Shown one piece after another: positions 55,854 through 64,000 of a DNA stretch of 64,000 bases. Source of the DNA: Nilaparvata lugens (taxonomy: Eukaryota; Arthropoda; Insecta; Hemiptera; Delphacidae); contig NC_052518.1 in assembly GCF_014356525.2 (NCBI RefSeq), positions 27,601,319 through 27,665,318 on the forward strand, given 5' to 3'. The notes below the pieces were generated by a model, which did not search any database, was not told where the DNA came from, and worked only from the letters and a program-made list of their open reading frames with translations. Made by a program: the position numbers and the translations under genes. Positions within the stretch are counted from its first letter, which is position 1; each line of letters begins with the position of its first letter.

Positions 55854-56117
55854 CTCTTTGCATCCAGGATTATCGGGAAGTTCGTAGTTTTGAGCGACAT
55901 GCAGTACCTGTTGGCCTGCATTTACGGGATTCATGATGACTTTATCACCGACAACCACATTATCACCTGTAGATCTAAGCTTGTAATAGGGTAAGATATA
56001 GAACCACGAGCCCTCATTTCCATTTCCATCCAAATAGACACGCATCGCATTTTTCTCTAGCAGAGCAGGCAACCGTTTATTTACAGTCAGGTACTTGTTT
56101 GATTTCAAATGCAACAG
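55854..56117 (-). CDS. Itpr: IP3R exon 5 (MIR region)
   Basis: 88 codons, residues 127-214 ([20 protein letters not shown]... to ...NPGCKE). This is the conserved stretch closing the suppressor domain, with MIR-type repeats. Phase 0 at both ends. Confidence 0.96.
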
Positions 56118-56483
56118 CTGAAAACAATTAATAAAACACAATCTCTAGAATGATTCGGTAAGTTAGGGTATAGTGTGCTGTGGTAATAGCTGTAGTTTTT
56201 GTGTATTTATGGATTTTCAGATAGCCAACTTAAAGTTCAACCTAATCAAGTTCAGTTCAGTTCGAGTGACACGATCACCTACATCTGAATTAAATGTTGA
56301 GCTATTTGAAAATCCAATAGTTATACATTATCTATTTCCTCTACAGTAAGGCTTGAAAGCAATAAATAACTTTATTATTATATACGACAAATGCTAACGT
56401 CTCACTTGGATGAAAGTTCTATAACACAAATTTATATACCACAGTTGAACGGATGTACCAAATTTCAGTTTTTCTTATCTATA

Positions 56484-57042
56484 CAGAGTGTCCCACGAAA
56501 GTTGTAACAGCCGAAGACCATACATTCTACATGAAATTTGCAACAAACAATGTCTAGTAGAATGTTTTTATATCGACCTAAGTTTTCGAGATATATGATT
56601 TTTCGATTCTTTTTTAAACATCAATAACTAGTAAACTATTTATCAAAATCTAATTCTAAGGATATGGTTGGAAAGAGGAATAAATTTCCAATAAGAATCA
56701 TATAATTTGTTCCTTTGACGTTTTTGAGCGTTCACAGTTAAAATTTGGCTTTGAATTTAACGAATGTACATTTTTCCAATTTCAGCGCTCATAAAAAGAT
56801 CAAAAACGTCAAATAAAGAAACAAATTATATGAATTTTAATGGAAATTTCTTTCTCTTTCCAGCCATATCCTTAGAATTAGAGGTTAACTGATAGTTTTC
56901 TACTTATTGAAGTTTTTTTCAAAATTATCGAAAAATCTATACATCTCGAACAACTAAGGTGGAAAATTTTACTATGATTTTTTTTGTTGAAAATTTCATG
57001 TAGGCCTTCTGTTGTTACACCTTTCGTGTGACATTTTAACTG
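56484..57042. mobile_element. Fold-back element, about 560 bp
   Basis: The ends GAGTGTCCCACGAAAGTTGT and an inverted, diverged counterpart (ACACCTTTCGTGTGACATTT) start a near-full-length imperfect palindrome. Paired inner blocks are TACATGAAATTT / AAATTTCATGTA, AAACGTC-type words and CCTTAGAATTAGA / TCTAATTCTAAGG. Noncoding; lies in IP3R intron 4. Confidence 0.8.
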
Positions 57043-58031
57043 AGAAAATCAGCAATTTTTGCGTAATATTCGAGCATTTTCAAGACGAAATTACTAAACC
57101 CTAGCTGAAAATCTGTAAAAAAATTTGAACATTTTCTGTTCATTTGCTTTCGAAAAAGCTGAAATAACACAGATAAACGCAGATTCTGTGTGTATCTTTG
57201 GCGAGATTTCAAAGCTCTTTCAATTCAACCTTCACCTTAGCTGAACCTGCTAAGCTTAATAAATTTTCTACAAGTTTGATTGAGTCAAGTTCTTTATATC
57301 TATCAACAGCTTTCTTATAGGCTTAATCTGCTATTAAAATTTTGAAATTTCAAGATGACAGTTTTTCTCCCAATTGTCTTCTCTTTCTTTGCTTTAGAAC
57401 TCTCCAACAATGCATCGGAAAAATAAATGCTAATCAGAGGGTTGTGGAGAATTATATTTTATTTCTATATAATGCTTTATTTTAATGAACTTACTTTAAT
57501 TATTCTAATGTATTTTTCAATCCTCATGATTTTTGAAGCAGCGATGAGTTGGGAATCTTCAGTTTTGCAACAATAGATCAGTTTATAATGAAAATTGGCG
57601 GGAATGATTTTGTTGCCAACATAAAACGTTGGAAAGGAAGTGAAGTTCAGAATTATGATTCAAGAATTAGAAATTGGAGTTATATTTTTCTAAAAATAAA
57701 AAAGTCCATGTTCAAGTTTTATTTAGTTCTCATTTTCGGAATAAAATTTTAGATTGAATTTGGGGGAGGGGGCAGCCCCTTGACTACGCCCATGAGCATA
57801 TGTGGATACCTATATTAGAGATTTTTATTGCGGAGTTCAAAATCTACAGTTGATAGTTGATACACATGGGAGGTGTTGAAAGATTTCTCAAATTTGGACA
57901 TCGATCAATAGTAGATAGATAATTCAACCTTTCTCATCATAATTTTATAGTAGTTTCATAAAATCAATAGGCTACATAAAAAATAGAAAAATTTAAAAGA
58001 TACCTTAACTAAATTAGAAAATATTACTTAC
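57043..58031. other. Rest of IP3R intron 4
   Basis: AT-rich. A GGGGGAGGGGGCAGCCCC word near 57763 may be part of an old repeat. The short ORF at 57549 has no family pattern. Confidence 0.45.
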
Positions 58032-58118
58032 CTGTATTACACTGCCATACTGAACAACTGATCCAAGCAGCTTTTTATTTTCAGTATCGTTTTGTTTCTT
58101 TTCAATTTCTGCGGCATG
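58032..58118 (-). CDS. Itpr: IP3R exon 4
   Basis: 29 codons, residues 98-126 ([11 protein letters not shown]...YGSVIQ). Phase 0 at both ends; GTAAGT donor. Confidence 0.95.
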
Positions 58119-58129
58119 CTGTGAAAATA

Positions 58130-58530
58130 CAATAAATTAATTGAATAGAATATCTTTATTAGCCTCAATAGTACATCACAATTTGACATATAGGCCAAAC
58201 AACACAATACAATACAGAACAATAAAACGGTCAATAAAACACTACAATAAACAGTCACAGTACATTGGACTCAAATTCAAATATACATTACATAAAGTTC
58301 ATAATATACAATAATACACATTATTCAAAAATATACATTATTTTTTAATTCATTTCAAAATCCTTTGGATATAATTTTTTCTCCATATATATTCTTTGAC
58401 AGAGTAGAAGAGATTACCTACGAGAAATTTTTCTAACACATTTCTAAACCTTTTGTAATTATCAAGTTGTCTTGTTTCAAAGGGCAGTCTATTCAGAATT
58501 TTGATTGCGGCATTAGTGGGGCTAATAATT
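58130..58530 (-). pseudogene. 5'-truncated LINE fragment (RT C-terminus and 3' UTR)
   Basis: On the minus strand, AAIKILNRLPFETRQL followed by YKRFRNVLEKFLVGNLFYSV and KEYIWRK is the typical C-terminus of CR1/Jockey-group ORF2. It ends in a stop at 58350-58352. The 3' UTR runs left to TAATAAAGATATTCTATTCA near 58133. It lies in IP3R intron 3. Confidence 0.75.
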
Positions 58531-58987
58531 ACAATAAATTATTAATTTAATAAAATTTGAACAAATCGAATAATTGAATAAATTATTCATATGATACTTG
58601 TACTAGGATACCAGTTTTATTATTCCCGTTCATCAATAGAAACCATAAAGCGAATATGGCCATTAGTGAATATTTCCCTTATTTTCGAGTACAAAAAGCT
58701 CAGAAAGCACTGGCAACACGAACTGGATAAGCCTGTATAGCCTATTATTTGAGTTTTAAAAATCGTTGCAACAGAAGAATGCACTCTACGTCATTATGTA
58801 ATCACTAAACCTTATTTAGAGACGTGTTTGTTCGAAAAAAGATATGTAAATCAAGCTCTATTTATTCATAATTTAATTTTTTGTTGTGGATGGCCGCGAT
58901 TGCTTTGAGAGAAAATAATAGCTACTGTCGTAAAATTCTTAGTCCTAAAAATGTATTGCGTGAAATAAATATTATATTTAGACTTAC

Positions 58988-59103
58988 ATGTAAACGTTTG
59001 AGTAGAACGGCATCGGTTGTAGAGCTAGCATTCTGCTTGGCGGCTTTCCAGAATTGCTTCTGGGCAGAATATCTGTTCATGGGGCATATTTTGAACAGGC
59101 AAT
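58988..59103 (-). CDS. Itpr: IP3R exon 3
   Basis: Residues 59-97 ([20 protein letters not shown]...LLKRLH), suppressor domain. GTAAGT donor; ends in phase 0. Confidence 0.96.
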
Positions 59104-60444
59104 CTAAAAAATTAACACTACATATAAGTAACACCAGATCTTTTCGAATAGATCTTACAAATTACAGATAATTTGAGACTTTATTTGAAGCTCTACAGTT
59201 GAGACTCAAGGGAAGGAATTTGATCATTGTGTAGTATTAAAAGAAACATTTCAGATTCTTTGGCTGATATATATCAAAAAGTGTTTTTAACGAAACTATG
59301 GAGTAATGGAAAAAAGTATTGATTGGCTAAGATTATCAGCAAGACTCAGTTGTAATTTATTCACATCTACTTTTCTCGTGGAAAAGGAATTACTTTTCAA
59401 TTTGAGATTCCAATAATTCAAATATTTGAAACAGCATTTGAACTGTTGTGAATCAACCTACAGTAAATCCACCTGATGATTTCCTTCAAGCATCAGTCAA
59501 TTATTTGTTTACTTCACTCCAGAGTTTGTTTGTATAGACTATAATAGGAGCTATGTGTACTAAAAAGATAAACGTTTCTTGAGAAGATTTAACTTACATA
59601 TTTATACAAATTTTATTTCTCTCACCTCTGAACTTTTTAGGAGGATTGCCCAGATCCCCCGCTTCTGGACACACAACTGTTCTATCGTCGACCAGTCTGA
59701 AAGGAAAGATATTTTTTCATTTCTTTGTAGTGAAACGACAAAAACATGACATATCTTTTATTTCCGTCGACTGAGAAAACGATTCTGAAATCTACAGGTA
59801 TAAAAGATTTCAGTGGGATATGCAATTTACCGTAACCTTTCATGAAGAAAGATTAAAATAATATTATGTTAATGTTAATTTATTCAAAGTCATGACAGGC
59901 TATTTTAAATTCGGCAGGGAAGTATTTTTAGAATCAACCTGTTGAATCTCTCAATGATTAATTGAAATAATATGTGCTAATTAATAGGAATGAAGAGATC
60001 AGTTAATAATATTTTAGGGAAAATAGTCAGTTGTAGTCGTGAATTCAATATTGTTCTATAACAGCATGAACAATAGGGAGAAAGAATAACACTTTTTGAA
60101 GAAAGACAAGAAATATAATTGATCAGAAGTCCAACTTGCATGTTTCATCAGGTAGAATCATAATCTGTTTTTCTCTTAACGGCTAAGCCTGAAGAACATT
60201 TTCCTTACTTGTGAAAGAAAATAAATACTAGGCTACTGAAAAAATGTTATAAATATTAATGACAAGAAGAAATGAGTTAATGTAAAAAATGTTATCTTTG
60301 GATGTGATATTTGAAATGTGTTTATAAAATTCTATAATATTTAAATTTCAATATAAATATAAATTAAAAATAAAAAATATCTCAAGTCGACTGTACTTTT
60401 AATTTGAAGAGTGATATGAATAAATGTATTTGACAGAAACTCAC
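59104..60444. other. IP3R introns 1 and 2
   Basis: Apart from exon 2, these 1.3 kb are AT-rich intron without any gene or repeat that I can recognise. Confidence 0.55.
59626..59696 (-). CDS. Itpr: IP3R exon 2
   Basis: Residues 35-59 ([16 protein letters not shown]...KKFR), a highly conserved part of the suppressor domain. GTGAGA donor. The phase joins exon 1 (GG|A) and exon 3 (G|AT) exactly. Confidence 0.95.
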
Positions 60445-60592
60445 CCCAATGTACTGAGAAATCCACAGACATTGCCTTCAGCGAATAGTGAGACTATATC
60501 GCCAAGGTGAAGGAAACTGGCCGACCCTGCTATTTCGCCCATCATCATGCAAATCGATTAATTGAACAGCTTTTAGCTGCAGACTTCATAAT
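60445..60592 (-). CDS. Itpr: IP3R exon 1 (start codon, suppressor domain)
   Basis: Three ATG codons in a row begin at 60548. The third (60542-60540) gives the N-terminus closest to the family ([18 protein letters not shown]). A GTGAGT donor lies at 60444-60439. A good acceptor at 60593-60594 suggests 44 nt of 5'UTR on this exon and a further noncoding exon upstream that I cannot place. Encodes residues 1-35. Confidence 0.92.
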
Positions 60593-61809
60593 CTGGAAAA
60601 GTTCACAAAGTGTTACAAAAAGGAATAGGAAATCATCAAGTTCGAATCACCTAATCAGCCAGAACCAGGAATAACTATCAATCCCAAAATTATTAGTTCG
60701 TCAATATTTTACACAATCTATTAACTTATACGATTTTGTCTATAGAATAATACCAAAAAAATCAGTTGGCAAACTACATGAACATTTGATTATTTATTTT
60801 TTAATTGGGCCTTTAGATTTCTTAACTATCTGTAACGATTCTATAATTCGATCAGAGTATTCTGAATTCTGATCTTCAATATCAATTGTCTACACAAGCT
60901 AAAAATATAAGGCATGTATACTTTCGAGAAAAAATACTTATTGTAAAAATGTCTATTGTAGCCGAATACCTAAAGAAAATTCGTAAGGTAATTTGTTGGT
61001 GGGAATGCCTTACGGGAAATTTCCAACTGACCTTAAAAAGTAATTCGAGCAGTCAATACGAGCCCGGCTACACAGCGAACAATCTACGATCCTAAACGTT
61101 TCTATATCTATATGTTTTCTCATAGCAGATAGTGGACGCTACCTTTAGGCAGATAGCCTAAAGTAGCATAACATTTTTATAAAAATTGTATGCACTACAC
61201 CAAGTAAAAATAGGTCCACATCAAATTTAATTCAATAAACAACATTAAATTAGGCCTATGTGCAGTTCACAGAAGAACCAGAATTATCGACATTTAAAAA
61301 ACACAGTAACCAATCTCTGCAATACTGAGATTTTTCACAAAACAACATCAGCATTTTATAGGTTATCTTGGTCAACTGACCTACTTCACTACTTTAGTAT
61401 TCTATAATAAAACCTAAATTAATTAACGAATCTTATCTAGTTTTTAATATCTCAATAAATAGTACTTTCACGGAATAACTCATCCAATTGCTTTCAGAAA
61501 TAAGCGAGTTGGTACAAGAATGAATAGCCTATTATCGAAATGTCAATTTCTACTTGTAACTAACTACAATAAATTATACATTATTACCTTTCAATTACAG
61601 AATCCATTTTATCGGAAGAGATGCGCATATTTTACAGGAGTTCTTACAAACAAAATAGTTCTCTGATTCTCCTAATAAATTATTATTAAGATATCTAATA
61701 GATGAAACTCAACCAGCCTATCAGTACTCAATAGCAGAAGCAGATTATTTTTCTCAGTACCGATATTATCGATATCAATGAGTATCGATACTATTATTCG
61801 ATAGGTCCG
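60593..61809. other. Upstream of the first recognised IP3R exon
   Basis: Presumably the first intron and 5'-flanking DNA of the receptor. No exon with a family pattern. Several GATATCGATAT-type words cluster at about 61758-61825. Confidence 0.45.
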
Positions 61810-61853
61810 ATATTATATCGATATTACAGATGATGCTTTAAACTGTATTTGAG

Positions 61854-62557
61854 TTGACAAGGTCCGTAATTAACGATTTGGATAATGGTAAGAAATGCCT
61901 TGCAGTATTTCTGGATCTAGCAAAGGCGTTTGATACAGTATCTCATGGCATCTTACTGAAAAAGCTTCAGGCTATGGGTGTAAGAGGTGTTGTCTCAGAA
62001 TGGTTCAAGTCATATCTGGAAAATCGTAGGCAGAGTCAGGATTGGGAGAAACCTAAGTGCAGGAGATGGCCATGAAAAATGGATGGAGGAATAGACATGA
62101 TGAAAAATGTTTATTATGCAATAGTCGAGTCCATAGCAAGATATGGCATTTTGGCCTGGGGAACTACAAATCTCTGCCACATCGATCCTATCTTCAAGGT
62201 TCAGAAGCTAATTTTTAGGATAATAGGAATAGGACGCAAACATCCACTCTTCCCTTCAGTACTACTATACTCGGAGCTCAGCATCAGACAGATTTACATT
62301 CACAGACTTCCAACATTCACCAGAAAGAACCCACAACTCTTCATCAATTTGAATCACGCAGAAGGAACATGGACTTGGCAATTCCTAGGATGACAACATC
62401 AGCTGCTCAGAGGTCAGCCACATATTTAGGACCAAACATTTTCAATAAACTGCCAATAGCTATTAAAGAAACAGTTCCAATCAATTCATTCAAATCGAAA
62501 ACAAAAAAGTGGCTCCTGTCCAATAGAATCAATCATGGAGAACAATTAGTTCTATGA
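61854..62557 (+). pseudogene. LINE D reverse transcriptase pieces
   Basis: The first piece (to about 62040) has AVFLDLAKAFDTVSHGILLK and WFKSYLENRRQ (RT blocks around the first catalytic Asp). The text then jumps to the post-RT domain: MMKNVYYAIVESIARYGIL, AWGTTNLCHIDPIFKVQK. The last piece reads TYLGPNIFNKLP ... FKSKTKKWLL in a third frame. The YADD catalytic block is missing, so a deletion removed the centre of the RT. Confidence 0.85.
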
Positions 62558-62774
62558 AAAATTTTCCATACGGTACTGTTTCATTCTCATTTTCTTCATT
62601 ATAATGATTTTTTTCCCATGAGTATTATAAATGTTTTTCTATGTTGAATTTTTATAAAATTTCTACATCTTAGGTTATCAATTTACTTTTTTACATTATT
62701 ATTTGTGTATAGAAATGTGGTTTTTATGAACTTCTAATGACTCGCAAAATGTATCTTTATTAGAATTTTTAACT

Positions 62775-63015
62775 TTTGGCCAGGCCTGGGTTTAGGGTGA
62801 ATAGCGCCCTGGGCTACACACAGCTTTGCACATTTTTGCGGCTACAGAGTAGTAGTTTCCAAATATAAATTTTCTCTACAGTGGAATATAACAAATAAGC
62901 AAATAAAAGATATTTTAAAAAATGGGAATTTGGGACCCCAAATATTTGGCGCCCCCAAATATCTTGCGCTCTGGGCTATAGCCCAGTCAGCCCACATATA
63001 AAATGGGGCCTGCTT
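62775..63015. repeat. Unclassified repeat inside the LINE D 3' part
   Basis: GGCCTGGGTTTAGGGTGAAT at the left and GCCCACATATAAAATGGGGCC at the right frame a segment with repeated GCGCC and CTGGGCTA words. The two CTGGGCTA words are partly inverted. Possibly a short nonautonomous element. Confidence 0.35.
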
Positions 63016-63266
63016 TTGGCATAAAATCTTTAAACAATAGCAAAATTAGTGGCATCCCGACACATATTCATATATAGTGGGGCCACATTTTCTTAGATCA
63101 GCAAGTAATCAACCAATTGTATTAATACTTTGTAAATAATTGTGCCTTATATGCTTTTTGTAATCATGTCTATGATTTGAATAAACTCTTCTGGTCGTGT
63201 TGTACCCTTGACCAGAGACATTATTATTATTATTATTATTCAATAGTTACATATTATATCGATATT

Positions 63267-63721
63267 CTTATTTGATCGATTCAAATTGATATCGATATTT
63301 CTGTTCAGATATTGAATATTGAAATAATTATATTTTGACGTGACAACGTCTTATAAATTGGTTTGCCGGGAGACACTTCAAGAAACTGCGTTACGTTCCC
63401 ACGTTATGCGCTCACAATGAGAGCGAATGAGAGCGTTCGTTTTGGTTCACGGTCGTCTGGAAAGAGCATGAATAGGAGCAGTGGCGAGCAACGCTCGCAG
63501 CAGCAAGCCCAGCAAGCCCAGCATTCACCTGGAGAGAGAGTGAAACGGAGCAGTCAACCTGCGCAGGCGCCGCAAGCAATCTCCTGCGACTGCGCCAGTA
63601 ATTCAAAATGTCAAGTCAATGGTTGTCTCTCTCGCTCTTAGGTGGGCGCTGGCTAACCATGCCCGAGTGGAAGGGACGCGTGCCTCTCACTCACTCTCAT
63701 TGTGAGTTATTATTTTTCTAC
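63267..63721. other. Right-edge region, CpG-richer
   Basis: It contains inverted words CTCACAATGAGAG (63411) and CTCTCATTGTGAG (63694) bracketing a GC-richer segment, which may be a repeat or promoter-like DNA. The ORF at 63363-63641 has low-complexity Gln/Ser composition and no support. Confidence 0.4.
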
Positions 63722-63930
63722 AAATGCGCGTAAAGAAAGAATTTACATACTCAATTCTCCTTGCAAAACAGCTTATTTCTGTTTTGATATTCTTTTTTAA
63801 TCTACTTTTTCGCTCGCTAACCATCTGTGCATGCGCAGTAGATTTTCTTTACGCTCGCAAATCATTCGCGCATGCGCAGAAGTTTCTTTACACTCGCTAA
63901 TCAGCTGATGATAAGCAGCTCGCCAAAAGA
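63722..63930 (+). repeat. Dispersed repeat with GCGCATGCGC cores, copy 2
   Basis: Matches 10060-10240 in the same orientation, including both GCATGCGCAG palindromes and the CTAATCAGCTGAT end. It carries an extra stretch near 63745-63800 not present in copy 1. Confidence 0.7.
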
Positions 63931-64000
63931 CAAACCACTCTCAGTAGCAGCTTCTCTTTGTCTCAGATACAGAGTAACGGCCAGCAACGGTCACAGTTAT

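Larger units (their letters stand above)
61810..63266 (+). mobile_element. LINE D: internally deleted LINE with 16-bp target duplication
   Basis: Identical 16-bp segments ATATTATATCGATATT flank the copy at 61810-61825 and 63251-63266, a normal length for LINE target-primed insertion. The inside has RT fragments in the expected order, a 3' UTR and a (ATT)n tail at about 63221-63241. Confidence 0.82.

Noticed and set aside
63363..63641. Gln/Ser-rich ORF at the right edge
   Set aside because: Composition reflects CAGCAAGCCCAG-type repeats; no domain.

Overview
This window looks like insect nuclear DNA: AT-rich, intron-rich and crowded with transposons. A hemipteran such as a planthopper is my best guess, but that rests only on the general look of the repeats. 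The single host gene is an inositol 1,4,5-trisphosphate receptor (IP3R/Itpr) on the minus strand. I placed 20 exons from 60592 down to 215 with consistent GT-AG junctions and reading phase. They encode about the first 1040 residues: suppressor domain, MIR repeats, the InsP3-binding core with its basic contact residues, and the start of the RIH/armadillo region. The rest of the gene lies beyond the left edge.

Almost everything else is mobile DNA in the introns. Intron 8 is about 34.6 kb (16587-51191) and holds a layered set of elements. LINE A (about 17920-28072, + strand) has three overlapping ORFs: a gag-like ORF1 with CCHC knuckles, a separate ORF with a superfamily 1 helicase of positive-strand RNA-virus type, and an ORF2 with endonuclease and reverse transcriptase. 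LINE B (about 21776-25283) is inserted in the endonuclease of LINE A and keeps the end of an SGNH-esterase ORF1 plus a nearly complete ORF2. LINE C (minus strand, about 50700 down to about 28517) is split by a Maverick/Polinton.

The Polinton is exactly delimited at 28798-47236 (18,439 bp) by long terminal inverted repeats beginning AGTAGAGGGAAAC and a 6-bp target duplication TTCATT. Its minus-strand arm carries an integrase with a chromodomain, an A32/FtsK-like packaging ATPase and structural-type ORFs. Its plus-strand arm carries a phospholipase-A2-like protein, an adenain-like cysteine protease, minor capsid, a small ORF, a double-jelly-roll major capsid, and several unknown genes. I find no protein-primed DNA polymerase B. 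Its place is taken by a large protein (36189-38711, one in-frame stop) with a weak resemblance to rolling-circle initiators, followed by a spliced gene. Several ORFs are broken by a single stop or frameshift, so this copy is recent but decaying.

Outside intron 8 the introns hold a Penelope-like remnant with a GIY-YIG domain, a decayed transposase, Helentron-like ends, several fold-back elements or MITEs, a 55-bp tandem array, and LINE fragments. Upstream of the receptor, at 61826-63250, is an internally deleted LINE with a 16-bp target duplication. No tRNA, rRNA or CRISPR array was seen.
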